Shown piece after piece: positions 1 through 9,622 of a stretch of 64,000 bases of DNA (positions within the stretch are counted from its first letter, which is position 1; every line of letters begins with the position of its first letter). Made by a program: the position numbers and the translations under genes. The notes beneath the pieces are model-generated. The model was not told the DNA's origin, ran no database searches, and saw nothing but the letters and a program-made list of their open reading frames with translations. The DNA comes from Komagataeibacter medellinensis NBRC 3288 (lineage in GTDB: Bacteria > Pseudomonadota > Alphaproteobacteria > Acetobacterales > Acetobacteraceae), in NCBI RefSeq assembly GCF_000182745.2, contig NC_016027.1, forward strand, positions 2,517,001 through 2,581,000, in the 5' to 3' direction.

Positions 1-1242
1 ACGAAGCTCGACTGGGCGGCCGTTGATCACTGGAACACCGAACATCCCCATGTCCATGTCATCGTGCGCGGCAAGGCGCAGGACGGCGAGGACCTGGTGA
101 TCTCGCGCGATTACATCCGTGAAGGCATGCGTGGCCGTGCGCAGGAACTCGTGACGCGCGAGCTCGGGATACGCAACGACATTGAAATCCGGCGTACAGT
201 CGAGCGTCAGGTCGAGGCGGATCGCTGGACACAACTCGATCGGCAGCTTCAGCGCGACGCAAGTGAGCATGGAATCATCGACATGCGTCCCACGCCCGAT
301 CGCCGGCCCGATACGTTCGAGGTGCTCAAGGTGGGTCGTCTCCGGCGTTTGGAAGGATTGGGGCTGGCGCAGCAGATCGAGCCGGGCCGCTGGGCGCTGG
401 AGGAACACGCAGAGGCGACGCTGCGCGAGATGGGGCAGCGCAACGACATCATCAAACGGATCCACCGCGGCCTCGCCGAGCAAGGCGTCGAGCGCCCGCA
501 ATGCTCGTGGGTGCTGGCCGGCGAGAAAACCGACCATCCCGTCATAGGCAAACTGGTCGGGCGCGGGCTCGATGACGAGTTGAAGGGGACAGCTTTCGCG
601 GTGGTGGATGGGATCGATGGGCGTACGCATCACGTTCACCTCCCTAGCCTGGAGGCGACAACGGATGCTTCCATGGGAGCAATCGTCGAACTGCGCCGGT
701 TCGAGGACGCAAAAGGGCGAGGGCGCGTGGTGCTGGCTGTGCGGTCGGACTTCACGCTGGAACAGCAGATCGAGGCCCAAGGAGCCACATGGCTGGACCG
801 GCAGGCAGTCGCGAAGGAGTCGCCTGCACTGGGTGGCGGCTTCGGGGCAGAGGTGCGTGACGCGATGCGCCAGCGTGTTGATCATCTGGAGCGCGACGGG
901 CTCGCCCATCGGGACGACGCGCGCGTGAGGTTTGAGCGTGGCTTGCTCACTACGCTCCGCGACCGGGAATTGAGGGCCGTTGGCGAGAAGTTCGCGCGGC
1001 GAGAGGGAAAGACGTTCGACTTGGTTGATGCCGGCGACAACGTGGCTGGTGTCTATCGACAGCGCCTGGCTCTCGCATCCGGAAGGTACGCAGTGATCGA
1101 CAACGGGCTAGGGTTTCAGCTTGTTCCGTGGACACTGTCCATTGAAAAACAGATCGGTAAGGCGGTCTCTGGTGTCGCTCAGAATAACGCATCTATCGCA
1201 TGGGAATTTTCGCAACGACGGGACGCTGGAATAGCGATGTAA
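1..1242 (+). CDS. Relaxase/mobilization protein with DUF3363 region (5' end outside window)
   Basis: The reading frame is open from base 1, so the N-terminus lies outside the window. At bases 43-63 it encodes HPHVHVIVRG, the third-histidine metal motif of HUH relaxases (VirD2/TraI type), which nick and carry DNA strands during conjugative transfer. The following ~380 residues, with an acidic and arginine-rich region and a C-terminal hydrophobic segment near GLGFQLVPW, match the usual tail of DUF3363 relaxases. The motif and layout are seen; the conjugative role is known for the family. An internal GTG at 64 is not the real start. Its neighbours are only IS debris, so the rest of the transfer operon would lie upstream. 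Confidence 0.85.
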   Translation, partial: TKLDWAAVDHWNTEHPHVHVIVRGKAQDGEDLVISRDYIREGMRGRAQELVTRELGIRNDIEIRRTVERQVEADRWTQLDRQLQRDASEHGIIDMRPTPDRRPDTFEVLKVGRLRRLEGLGLAQQIEPGRWALEEHAEATLREMGQRNDIIKRIHRGLAEQGVERPQCSWVLAGEKTDHPVIGKLVGRGLDDELKGTAFAVVDGIDGRTHHVHLPSLEATTDASMGAIVELRRFEDAKGRGRVVLAVRSDFTLEQQIEAQGATWLDRQAVAKESPALGGGFGAEVRDAMRQRVDHLERDGLAHRDDARVRFERGLLTTLRDRELRAVGEKFARREGKTFDLVDAGDNVAGVYRQRLALASGRYAVIDNGLGFQLVPWTLSIEKQIGKAVSGVAQNNASIAWEFSQRRDAGIAM

Positions 1243-1369
1243 GCTTTATCATAATCCGATTCATCTGGTTCATATCCTCTGGCGGCCAAGAAGGAGGACT
1301 GACTGTGACAGACAATATTGTTCAATCGATTATCAGAGTGAGTTTTTGAAACATGGAGGGTTTATCTCT

Positions 1370-1582
1370 ATGTCCGGCAGGGGCTATTGTTATGATAATG
1401 CCATCGTCGAGACCTTCTTCAAAACCTTGAAATCGGAACTTGTTTGGCGGGCGATCTTACTAGCCTGACAGGATGCCGAGACCACTATCGGTTGTTACAT
1501 CGACAGCTTCTATAATCCTGTCCGGCGCCGTTCGTCGCTCGACGTCATCAACCCTGCTGCATACGAAAGGCAGGCAATCTGA
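1370..1582 (+). pseudogene. IS3-family OrfB transposase fragment with internal stop
   Basis: Translation from 1370 gives SGRGYCYDNAIVETFFKTLK, the conserved third catalytic block of IS3-family integrase-core transposases. It is followed after an in-frame TGA (codon at 1466-1468) by YIDSFYNPVRRRSSLDVINP, the family C-terminus. Both halves are in one frame, so a single nonsense change plus loss of the N-terminal two thirds broke the gene. No intact ends were found; the upstream 1243-1369 stretch holds no gene. Confidence 0.8.
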
Positions 1583-1619
1583 TCTGAAAAAGCTCTCAAC
1601 TTTTACGAGATGAGTTCAT

Positions 1620-1937
1620 CAGGCCTATGTCGGCCATGTTCTCGTGCCGACGCTGAGCCCGGACGATGTCGGCGTGTTGGACAATCTACCCGCTCATACG
1701 ATTCCGGGCGCGCGAAAGGCCATCAAGCGAGCGGCCGCACAGATGAAGTTCCTGCCTCTTTGTAGTCGCGATTCCAACCCGATCGAAATGGAGTTCGCCA
1801 AGTTCAAGGCCCTTTTGCGGAGCAAGGCAGTAAGAACCATCTTAGCCCCGCAGGACGCCGCCGGATCAGTCTTGGATGCTTTCTCCCGTGACGAATGTGC
1901 CAACTTCTTCACCGCCGCAGGGTATGAATCAGAATAA
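1620..1937 (+). pseudogene. IS630-family transposase C-terminal fragment
   Basis: The frame encodes VGHVLVPTLSPDDVGVLDNL, then SNPIEMEFAKFKALLR and a C-terminus ending GYESE. This is the DDE core tail of IS630/Tc1-like transposases: the second Asp is in VLDNLPAH and the Glu is in NPIEMEFAKFK. The N-terminal half is missing and the sequence is fused to IS3 debris upstream. The call is secure as a family assignment; the copy cannot be functional. Confidence 0.8.
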
Positions 1938-1951
1938 GGTGGACGTGCTCT

Positions 1952-1972
1952 AGTAGCAGTTTTCTTTGGTTG
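1952..1972 (+). repeat. 21-bp exact repeat, copy 1
   Basis: These 21 bases (beginning AGTAGCAGTTTTC, ending TTTGGTTG) recur exactly at 56545-56565 on the same strand. This copy sits 14 bp after the stop of the IS630 fragment, so it is probably the IS630-type element end. The second copy lies beside IS3 debris. Confidence 0.5.
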
Positions 1973-2123
1973 TGTGCTCGAGAGGCGTGATCACGCTGGG
2001 AACCTGAGTAGCCGAATGGCAAGACAAGGCCAAACATACTTACATCCAAACATCCCATGTATTGACTCTGCGACCGCTTCGCATTTACGTTTGATCCAAC
2101 CTAATTCGTTGGACAAATTTTCA

Positions 2124-4355
2124 ATGACCCAATTGATATGCGAATGCCATCACACGAGCCATAAGCGCCGTTCTGGTAATATTTTTTATGACCGACGCAA
2201 TCCATTTTTCTGCATTCTGCTTGGATGCGGTGTGGCTCTACCCTGTATTGGCCAAGCCACTGAAGAGAAAACTCACGACAGAAAACCGAAAACAGAAACC
2301 ATCGAGGTGCGTGCGCAGTATCAGCACAAGGCGAAAGGATATGTTGCTTTCGACAGCAGTGCCGCCACCAAGACGGACACCCCACTCCGTGAAATTCCGC
2401 AGTCCATTTCCGTCGTCACGCGACAACAGATGGATGATCAGGTTACCCAAAACGTCGCGCAGGCATTGCGCTACACGGCAGGAGTTTATTCCGAGCCACG
2501 TAGTGACACGATATTCGATACAACATTTATGCGTGGGTTCGGTGGTTTTGCAACGTCGGCCAATTACGTGGGATTTCTGGACGGCATACAGTTACAACAG
2601 GGTCAAGGATGGGCCATTCCAACGGTAGATCCTTCAACTCTTGATCGGGTGGAAGTGCTGCGCGGCCCAGCTTCCGTGATGTACGGAGACGCCAGCCCCG
2701 GGGGCATCATCAACCTTGACAGCAAACTTCCGTCTCTTTCAGCCCCTCGACAGATTGCGGTCGAAAGCGGCAGTCGCAACAGGATACAGGGCACATTCGA
2801 TGTCGGCGGTGCCCTCACAGGCGATCAGACACTCCTCTATCGGATCAGCGGCCTGGGCCGACGGGTCGATACGCAGATGCGGGACGCAAAAGAGCAGCGA
2901 CTGGCTCTCACACCCACGCTGACGTGGAAAGCTACGCCACGAGTAAGCGTTGATTTCGTACTGAATGTCCAACGTGATCCGGACAATAACTTTGCAGGCT
3001 GGATCCCTGCAAAGGGGAGTGTTCTGCCTGGCCCGCACGGGCGCATCTCCACGAAATTCAATCCGAGCCAGTCAAACTACGATGGCTACAACCGAACACA
3101 GATCATGCCGGAATACCGGGTAAAATATCACTTTCTTCAGGGATGGAACCTACAGCAAACCGTTCGCTACGAATATTTGAATACGAGTTTCAAGGGACTT
3201 GCAGTCAATTTCTCCAATCCCTACGACACTAATGGAAATCTCAATCGTTACTCGTCTTGGTCACGTGCTGATCTCAACGGTGTGGTGGCTGACACACGTG
3301 TGGAAGGGCATGTGACATCAGGACCACTCCAGCACCGTATTCTTGCTGGCGTAACCTATGACCGCTCGGAATCCTCAATGCAGCAGTCCGCTTACGGGCT
3401 AGTCTCGGCACTTGACTATAGCGCGCCCGTCTATGATGCCAGCATCGTGCCTCCTTCCTTGGCCCAGAGCACAAGACAGGACTCACAACGTATCGGGGGA
3501 TACATACAGGACCAGATCAGGCTCGGTCACTGGTCCCTGCTTCTGGGAGGCCGTCATGACTGGCTTACCATAAGGACGTTCGATCGGCTTTCCGATACGA
3601 CAAGCACCCAACATGATTCAGCGTTTACCGGACGTGCCGGACTTGTCTATCTTTTTGAAAACGGATTATCACCCTACGTGAGTTATTCGACGTCGTTCCA
3701 GCCGGTCGTGGGCGTCGATTATGAGGGGAAAGCATTCCAGCCGACCCGGGCCAGTCAGGTTGAAGGCGGCATCAAATATCAGCCTGTCGGTTATAGCAGT
3801 TTCCTGACGATCGCTGCTTACGACATCAATGAACGACACGTCAGCACCACGGACCCGGCTCATCCCTACTACTCCGTCCAGCGCGGTGGCGTGCGGTCCT
3901 GGGGCGTCGAATTTGAAGCCCATGCGGCGCTCACGGACAATCTAGGACTGATTGCGTCCTACAGCTACACGGATCCGACTGTTACACATGATCCGGATAC
4001 AAGTTTGATCGGAAAGCGCCTTTATGCCGTGCCCAGACATATGGCGTCACTTTGGGCGAACTATGCCGTCACCTGGGGACATCTACAGGGCATCAACGTC
4101 AGTGGGGGCGTCCGATACGTGGGTTCAAGTGCGGGCGATGAAACCAACAGTTTTACGGTTCCCGGCGTAGTGCTATTCGACACGACACTGCGCTATGATC
4201 TCTCCCACCTGTCACCCAGCCTCCATGGATGGACCCTGATGTTCAACGGCACCAACCTGTTCGACCGGAAATATGTGTCATCATGCTTCTCGGCGGGAGG
4301 ATGTTTTTACGGAAACCGAAGGACATTCAAGACCAGTATTGCGTTTCGGTGGTGA
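2124..4355 (+). CDS. TonB-dependent siderophore receptor
   Basis: Outer-membrane receptor of the FhuA/FpvA/FoxA class, which imports ferric siderophores using TonB energy. The start at 2124 is chosen so that a hydrophobic signal segment (FFCILLGCGVALPCIGQA) lies ~32 residues in, although no strong ribosome site precedes it; the frame stays open back to 1974. A plug domain follows (residues ~60-170) with the siderophore-receptor signature PLREIPQSISVVTRQQMDDQ and the VEVLRGPASVMYGDASPGG block. Then comes a long barrel ending in aromatic FRW, as usual for BamA-recognised barrels. About 743 residues is normal length. No siderophore biosynthesis genes are nearby, so the ligand may be a xenosiderophore. 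A signal before 2124 for Fur control was not found. Confidence 0.9.
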   Translation: MTQLICECHHTSHKRRSGNIFYDRRNPFFCILLGCGVALPCIGQATEEKTHDRKPKTETIEVRAQYQHKAKGYVAFDSSAATKTDTPLREIPQSISVVTRQQMDDQVTQNVAQALRYTAGVYSEPRSDTIFDTTFMRGFGGFATSANYVGFLDGIQLQQGQGWAIPTVDPSTLDRVEVLRGPASVMYGDASPGGIINLDSKLPSLSAPRQIAVESGSRNRIQGTFDVGGALTGDQTLLYRISGLGRRVDTQMRDAKEQRLALTPTLTWKATPRVSVDFVLNVQRDPDNNFAGWIPAKGSVLPGPHGRISTKFNPSQSNYDGYNRTQIMPEYRVKYHFLQGWNLQQTVRYEYLNTSFKGLAVNFSNPYDTNGNLNRYSSWSRADLNGVVADTRVEGHVTSGPLQHRILAGVTYDRSESSMQQSAYGLVSALDYSAPVYDASIVPPSLAQSTRQDSQRIGGYIQDQIRLGHWSLLLGGRHDWLTIRTFDRLSDTTSTQHDSAFTGRAGLVYLFENGLSPYVSYSTSFQPVVGVDYEGKAFQPTRASQVEGGIKYQPVGYSSFLTIAAYDINERHVSTTDPAHPYYSVQRGGVRSWGVEFEAHAALTDNLGLIASYSYTDPTVTHDPDTSLIGKRLYAVPRHMASLWANYAVTWGHLQGINVSGGVRYVGSSAGDETNSFTVPGVVLFDTTLRYDLSHLSPSLHGWTLMFNGTNLFDRKYVSSCFSAGGCFYGNRRTFKTSIAFRW

Positions 4356-4624
4356 TTTTACTACCCGACTATGACCTCTGATACTTCCGTATCCGACATG
4401 CGTCTGTTTCATCAGCACCGGGGCGAGAAAAGACAAGACTCCGAATAGATGGGATGATAGGCTATCCAACAAACAAACAGACAGAACAGTACGAACTGAA
4501 TTGTCATTGACGGTTTGTTATATGAACTGAGAGTTCACATTAGATTCGAACACTTGGAGCGGGTCTTCCTAAAACCACGAAATGACGAGCTAAAATGTTT
4601 TAAAAGCAATGGAGAACAGTAGTC

Positions 4625-5323
4625 ATGCGGCCGATCGATCTCATGCCTAAATCTATCTCTGACCGTAACATTTACGAGTCACGCGTGATTGATGATTTTA
4701 TTCAATCGATTGGTTTCAATGGCTACTTGTATCATGCCTCAGGTTGTGTGCCAGAAATATTTCCTCGTTCTGTAACGGTGACGAACGGGGACGAGCAAAC
4801 ACTCGACTATTTTGCTTCACATTCGCCCATGTCGCCCGAACCGCTTTTTAAAAGCCAACAAAATGGCTTTCGAAATGTATACAGTGCCATTAAAGTAAGA
4901 AATAAAAAAGGACATACATACGAAGGCCGAATAGCGAGTCTGAAAGAAATTAAATATATTCCGTTACGGGTAATATCGGGGATTGCTGCCTATTTTCTGC
5001 TCTGGAGTAAGTCAAATATTGAACTGGATGTGACGGATTCAGCGGCACGGCGGATTTTATCAGTTTTTCATGGCATGCATGCTCAGATTATCGTTACGAC
5101 GACCGAGCAGCAGCGGGGTCTCGAGATGCCGCGGCTTACTCGAACAGAACAGAGAGTCCTACGTTGGACAGCAGAGGGCAAAACCGCTTCCGAAGCAGCA
5201 CAGATTCTCGGTGTTACCGAGCGGACCATTAATTTTCACGTCGCAAATCTTATTTCCAAACTTGATGCAAGCAATAAGACGCATGCAATATTTAAAGCTG
5301 TGTGTTTTGGAATTATTCTGTAA
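4625..5323 (+). CDS. LuxR-family regulator with autoinducer-type N-terminus (LuxR solo)
   Basis: The 232-residue protein has the length and layout of LuxR/TraR acyl-homoserine-lactone regulators: an N-terminal ligand-binding region (~1-165) and a C-terminal GerE helix-turn-helix. The latter reads LTRTEQRVLRWTAEGKTASE, then ILGVTERTINFHVANLISKL. The start at 4625 has GGAG 10 bases upstream. No luxI-type synthase is in the window, so this would be a solo receptor. The classical W-x3-Y ... D-P ligand residues are not clearly placed, and the ligand could be something other than a homoserine lactone. The region is A/T-rich compared with its neighbours. No adjacent gene is an obvious target; 4356-4624 and 5324-5584 hold no gene. 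Confidence 0.8.
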   Translation: MRPIDLMPKSISDRNIYESRVIDDFIQSIGFNGYLYHASGCVPEIFPRSVTVTNGDEQTLDYFASHSPMSPEPLFKSQQNGFRNVYSAIKVRNKKGHTYEGRIASLKEIKYIPLRVISGIAAYFLLWSKSNIELDVTDSAARRILSVFHGMHAQIIVTTTEQQRGLEMPRLTRTEQRVLRWTAEGKTASEAAQILGVTERTINFHVANLISKLDASNKTHAIFKAVCFGIIL

Positions 5324-5584
5324 CATAAAATTTGATAATTACGAAACGAAACACATATTACGAATATAGATATTTGTAGTATGTGGTTGGTATGGATTTT
5401 TATTATTGGTTGAGTAATAAACTAATGAGCTCCATGCTCATTGACGTATTGTAGAAAGATAAAAGCTGAACGTCGCTATACGGGCCGCAAAAGGTGACTT
5501 TCTTCTTAGATTTTTCGTAAGTGGCCGACAAGTGAGATCAAATCGCCGTAGCAAAAGGACGGCATTTGAGTTAGAAATCATCCT

Positions 5585-6292
5585 ATGTCCCAATCAACCT
5601 TACTTTCCCAACTTCCCCGTCGTTCCCTCGTCGATTGCGCGATTGATGCCATGCGGGAAAAAATCGAAAGCGGGGCCTGGCCCGTCGGAGAGCGTATCCC
5701 AAAAGAGACTGAACTTGCGGAGATGTTGCAGGTTGGGCGGAATACGGTGAGGGAGGCTATTCGTGTTCTGTCCCATGCTGACGTGCTGGAAGTCCGGCAG
5801 GGGGACGGAACTTATGTCCGCTTTGAACTTGACCCTGCCGCAGTTATGCGGCGTGTCACGCGATCCAGTCTCCGGGATCATTTTGAACTGCGTGTCATTC
5901 TGGAAACGGAAGCGGCCCGACTGGCTGCAGGACATCGGACCGCCAGGGATATTCGGAAGCTGGAGAAAACGCTCAAGGTGCGCGGAGAGTGGGCTGCGGG
6001 CGGTGATCTTGATCGGTTTCTCAAAGCGGATACGGCATTTCATCTGGCGGTCGCCGAAGCGACCCATAATGAAGCCCTGGTTGAACTTTATCGATACTTT
6101 CTTGTTGCAGCGCGTCAGGCAGGGCGTGCCGTCATGGAAGAGCATGGGCTGCCTGAACCCGGATACGCCGCCCATGAACGGATATTCCGGGCAATCGAGC
6201 AGGGAGATGGCACGCGCGCAGCTCGTGCGGCAAGCGCGGTCGTCCGACCGCTCGTGCAGGCCCTTTCCGATCATACCGGGAACAGGGACTGA
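5585..6292 (+). CDS. GntR/FadR-family transcriptional regulator (FCD domain)
   Basis: Residues ~10-80 form the GntR winged helix (AIDAMREKIESGAWPVGERI, then ELAEMLQVGRNTVREAIRVL and a wing GDGTYVR). Residues ~90-220 are an all-helical FCD ligand domain with the usual metal-type pattern: FELRVILETEAARLAA, DTAFHLAVAEATHNEAL and HERIFRAIEQGD (Asp/His, His, His). Such proteins usually sense small carboxylates. It is the terminal gene on this strand, converging with the small gene at 6311 at a gap of only 18 bp. No strong ribosome site precedes the ATG. The regulated target is not evident from position. Confidence 0.9.
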   Translation: MSQSTLLSQLPRRSLVDCAIDAMREKIESGAWPVGERIPKETELAEMLQVGRNTVREAIRVLSHADVLEVRQGDGTYVRFELDPAAVMRRVTRSSLRDHFELRVILETEAARLAAGHRTARDIRKLEKTLKVRGEWAAGGDLDRFLKADTAFHLAVAEATHNEALVELYRYFLVAARQAGRAVMEEHGLPEPGYAAHERIFRAIEQGDGTRAARAASAVVRPLVQALSDHTGNRD

Positions 6293-6310
6293 GCCGCGCG
6301 CCACGGTCAT

Positions 6311-6706
6311 CTACCTGCTGGCCAGAACATGGTGGGCAAGGATTTCGGCTTCTGCCTTCGACGCGGTGGCCATCTGAGGAACACCGAATGCGCGTTCCGC
6401 GCCCGGAAACATCTCTTCCAGAGCCGAACGTCGTGTCGCATCGGGCTCAATCAGGATCATGACCCTGCATAATCTGGAAAGGGGCTCGCGGTTTGTCTTA
6501 AGCCAGAGTCCTCGCTCCTTTCTGTCATCGTGATCCTCTTCTGGAGCAGGTGGGTAAATCAGGGCAAACGGGGTGTCGCGCTCCAGAAGGGCGGTCATCT
6601 CGCCTTTCCAGCTTGCCGCGTAACCCGGGACTACTTTGTCCGGATTCAGACAGACCAGTGGAAAACCGGTTGTATCGAATATTTTCGAAGCGTCAGAAGT
6701 AGTCAT
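6311..6706 (-). CDS. Conserved-looking hypothetical protein, 131 aa
   Basis: I do not recognise this family. The gene starts at ATG 6706 with GGAG eight bases upstream, lies 45 bp downstream of the LysR gene on the same strand, and could be its operon partner. The protein is soluble and mixed alpha/beta by eye. It opens with a Thr/Ser-rich stretch, has a central ALIYPPAPEEDHDDRKERGL segment and a helical C-terminus rich in Ala and Glu. There is no signal peptide or membrane helix. The good ribosome site and codon use like the neighbours argue that it is real. Confidence 0.6.
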   Translation of the reverse strand: MTTSDASKIFDTTGFPLVCLNPDKVVPGYAASWKGEMTALLERDTPFALIYPPAPEEDHDDRKERGLWLKTNREPLSRLCRVMILIEPDATRRSALEEMFPGAERAFGVPQMATASKAEAEILAHHVLASR

Positions 6707-6751
6707 GCCTATTCTCCATAAGATGTTAAAGAGGAGATCATCGGACCTTTT

Positions 6752-7708
6752 TTAATGAACGAAGACGTCTCCTCCCGGGGCCGTCTCATGTGAGCGGTTG
6801 CGCCATCCATTCGTCACAGTGAGAACTGTGCGGCGCAGCCATCGATGCACCACATCTGAATCGTGGCGGGGATGCCATGCCTGGAAGACGTTGACGGGTG
6901 TGAGCTTGAGCGGAAGGGGAAAAGCGTACAACCCAAGACGGTCCAGTGTGTCGCGCTCCATCGCGACATCGGGCACCGGGAGGATCAGATCAGTCCGGTG
7001 CAGGCCTTGCATCGCGGTGTAATACGAAGGGACGAGAAGGGCCACGTTCCGGCTGAGGCCGAATTCTTCCTGCAGCGCGTCATCAATGGGACCATGTCGC
7101 CGGCTGCGACGTGACACACTGATGTGGTCGTATTGAACCAGGGACTGGGGCGTGATCTCACCAAGCAGGATCGGATGGCCTGCGCGCACGACCGCATGAA
7201 ACCGGCTTTCGAATAGTGTCTGTCGCATAATTTCTGGACGGAGGTTTTCGGTTGCACCGATATACAGGTCGATCGCACCACGCCGCAGAGCATCGCTATC
7301 GTCTCCGTCGGTTTCACTGGCAAAAACAACGGCAGCATCTGGACAGTCTCCCCGCAGGGTCTGAAGCAGCTTCGTCGCGAATGGTCCCACGACGACATCT
7401 GCGGCCCGGATCGTGAAGATAGGTTTTATGCCCGTAAAATCCAGTTCCTCGTCTCTGCGCATCAGGTCATGCATGCCCGCGAGGATACGGCTGATGCGCG
7501 GCTGCATCTGGAGTGCGCGCGGGGTAGGCACCATGTTGCGGCCCATCTGTACAAGGATCGGATCATCGAAGGTTGCCCTGATCTTGGACAGGGTGCGGCT
7601 GATTGTCGCCGCGCTGACCTGAAGACGCTGGGCGGCACCCGTAACGCTCGATTCCTCAATCAGCACATTCATGGCGTGTAACAGGTTCAGGTCGTAGCCA
7701 CGCGTCAT
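6752..7708 (-). CDS. LysR-family regulator of efflux cassette 1
   Basis: The start is set at ATG 7708, where GGAGG stands nine bases upstream; the open frame extends to 7816 without support. The N-terminal helix-turn-helix (DLNLLHAMNVLIEESSVTGA, then LQVSAATISRTLSKIRATF) is the NodD/NahR branch of LysR (motif DLNLL). A periplasmic-binding-like effector domain follows (~95-300). It is transcribed divergently from the MFS gene at 7956 with a 247-bp shared control region, the classic arrangement for a regulator of the adjacent operon. A paralogue with the same divergent layout stands at 34751-35680. The effector is unknown; a phenolic or other aromatic compound would fit the subfamily. Confidence 0.9.
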   Translation of the reverse strand: MTRGYDLNLLHAMNVLIEESSVTGAAQRLQVSAATISRTLSKIRATFDDPILVQMGRNMVPTPRALQMQPRISRILAGMHDLMRRDEELDFTGIKPIFTIRAADVVVGPFATKLLQTLRGDCPDAAVVFASETDGDDSDALRRGAIDLYIGATENLRPEIMRQTLFESRFHAVVRAGHPILLGEITPQSLVQYDHISVSRRSRRHGPIDDALQEEFGLSRNVALLVPSYYTAMQGLHRTDLILPVPDVAMERDTLDRLGLYAFPLPLKLTPVNVFQAWHPRHDSDVVHRWLRRTVLTVTNGWRNRSHETAPGGDVFVH

Positions 7709-7955
7709 CAATAAAGTCCTCCCGCGCACTGAAGGCGGATCATACCCATCTGCTTGGTAGTATCCGAATAGATAGGAACATAGGATGTTCGTAACAAGTG
7801 ACCCTGCCAGAAGCATGAGGATGCTGCAATAATTTTATGCGTTCTCACCGTTACGGTTGATGAGAGTCATGTTTTCATATTTGAGTGTTCCCGATCCCGG
7901 TCTTTGCGATCACAGTCGCCGCAGACATCCCTATTGCAACTAAAAGAGGCGTCGT

Positions 7956-9605
7956 TTGACCCGGATCGACCTTCCCCTTGCGGAAGCGGTGGCTGCACCG
8001 ATACCTGCTGCGCCGTCGCCACCTCCACCGCCTCCTAAAGGTCCGGCGTTCGGCCTTCGTCTCGCCACCGGTCTGATCGGTGTGTTGCTGGCCGTGCTGC
8101 TGGCCGGTTTCAACGAGCATACAACCGAAATGGCACTGGCCGATATCAAGGGGCAACTCCATATCGGGCACGACGAGGGAACATGGATTATTGCCCTGTT
8201 CGAGGCCTTCAATATTTCAGCGATGGCCTTTGCGCCATGGTGTTCCGTGACGTTCTCTATACGACGTCTGACTATCGTCATGACAGGAATGGTTGGGGTG
8301 CTTGGGCTCGCGGCTCCTTTCATGCCGAACCTTGGCGCTCTTCTGATTCTGCGTACCCTGCAGGGGTTCGCCTGTGGCTGCCTGCCTCCCATGCTCATGA
8401 CGGTGGCGCTGCGCTTCCTCCCACCCAACATCAAGGTTTATGGTCTTGGCGCCTATGCGCTGACGGCGACGTTCGGTCCCAATCTCGGCGTGCCACTGGC
8501 CGGCTTCTGGTTCGAATATGTGGGCTGGCAGTTCCTATTCTGGCAGATCGTTCCGCTCTGCGTGATTTCGATGATCTGTGTGGCATGGGGGCTCCCGCAG
8601 GATCCGCTGCGGCTGGAGCGCTTCAGGCAGTTCGACTGGAGGGGACTGTTGACCGGTCTGCCTGCGATCTGCTCGCTGGTCATTGCTCTCGAACAGGGTG
8701 ACCGGCTCGACTGGTTCCGCTCACCGCTTATTACACATCTGTTCTGTGGTGGTGGCTTTCTGTTTATCCTTTTCATTATCAATGAATGGTTCCATCCACT
8801 GCCGTTCTTCCGGATTCAGTTGCTCAAACAGAGAAATGTCTCGGACTCCCTGCTGACCCTGGCGGCCGTCCTCGTTCTTTGTGTTGTCACCATAGAGATC
8901 CCCTCGGTTTACCTTGAAGAGGTGAGGGGATACCGGCCCATCCAGACTGCGCCCATCGCGCTGATTTTGGCAGTTCCCCAACTGGTCGCGCTGCCACTGG
9001 TGTCTGCGCTCTGTAATATTCGCAAAGTTGATTGCCGGATCGTCCTCATGGCCGGGCTGGCCATACAGGGGGCATCCTACTGGCTGGGGACATGGATCGA
9101 TTCAGACTGGGTGCGTGAGAATTTCTATATTGTCCAGCTGATGCAGGTCGTCAGCCAGCCGATGATGGTCATTTCGATCCTGATGCTGGCCACCATGGGG
9201 CTGGGACCAGCGGACGGCCCCTTCATCTCGGGCATGTTTAACATGACCAAGGGATTTGCCAATGCGATTGCGGCTGGAGTCATCGCGGCGCTTCTGCGCC
9301 GGCGGGAGCAATACCACTCCACCATGTTGCTGGATATCTACGGTTATAACCAGAATGCCCTTGACGGGATGGGCGATCCCACGAGTACGCTGCTGGCCCC
9401 CCACATCGCCGATCCTGATCGCCTGACGTGGAATACGCAGGTTCTTCTCCACGGCAAGGTCGCCGAACAATCCCTCGTACTGGCCTGCGCGGACATTTAT
9501 TACGTGATGATCGGGCTCTGCGCCGCTTTCATTGTCCTCAATTTGGTCCTGCCCCAGCGGGTTTATCCGCCACGAGCGCCGTCAGTCAGCACCCCGGCCA
9601 AATAA
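7956..9605 (+). CDS. DHA2-family MFS drug:H+ antiporter (EmrB/QacA type), cassette 1
   Basis: Inner-membrane exporter of ~549 residues with about 14 hydrophobic segments. The N-terminus is a Pro-rich cytoplasmic tail (PSPPPPPPKGP). TM1 carries GVLLAVLLAGFNEH, and a loop carries GHDEGTWIIALFEAFNISAM, the EmrB-type signature. The start is TTG at 7956 with AGAGG about eight bases upstream; no ATG fits. It is probably the pump of a tripartite system with the adaptor (10841) and outer-membrane factor (11904). It is closely similar along its whole length to the MFS protein at 35876. Substrate unknown. Confidence 0.9.
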   Translation: MTRIDLPLAEAVAAPIPAAPSPPPPPPKGPAFGLRLATGLIGVLLAVLLAGFNEHTTEMALADIKGQLHIGHDEGTWIIALFEAFNISAMAFAPWCSVTFSIRRLTIVMTGMVGVLGLAAPFMPNLGALLILRTLQGFACGCLPPMLMTVALRFLPPNIKVYGLGAYALTATFGPNLGVPLAGFWFEYVGWQFLFWQIVPLCVISMICVAWGLPQDPLRLERFRQFDWRGLLTGLPAICSLVIALEQGDRLDWFRSPLITHLFCGGGFLFILFIINEWFHPLPFFRIQLLKQRNVSDSLLTLAAVLVLCVVTIEIPSVYLEEVRGYRPIQTAPIALILAVPQLVALPLVSALCNIRKVDCRIVLMAGLAIQGASYWLGTWIDSDWVRENFYIVQLMQVVSQPMMVISILMLATMGLGPADGPFISGMFNMTKGFANAIAAGVIAALLRRREQYHSTMLLDIYGYNQNALDGMGDPTSTLLAPHIADPDRLTWNTQVLLHGKVAEQSLVLACADIYYVMIGLCAAFIVLNLVLPQRVYPPRAPSVSTPAK

Positions 9606-9622
9606 GCCATAGGATCGAAACC

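Noticed and set aside
1974-2123. N-terminal extension of the siderophore receptor from 1974
   Set aside because: It would put ~80 residues before the signal segment and begins within IS630 end DNA.
5600-6310. 236-residue minus-strand open frame opposite the FadR-type gene
   Set aside because: No domain is recognisable and the plus strand carries a clear GntR/FCD protein.
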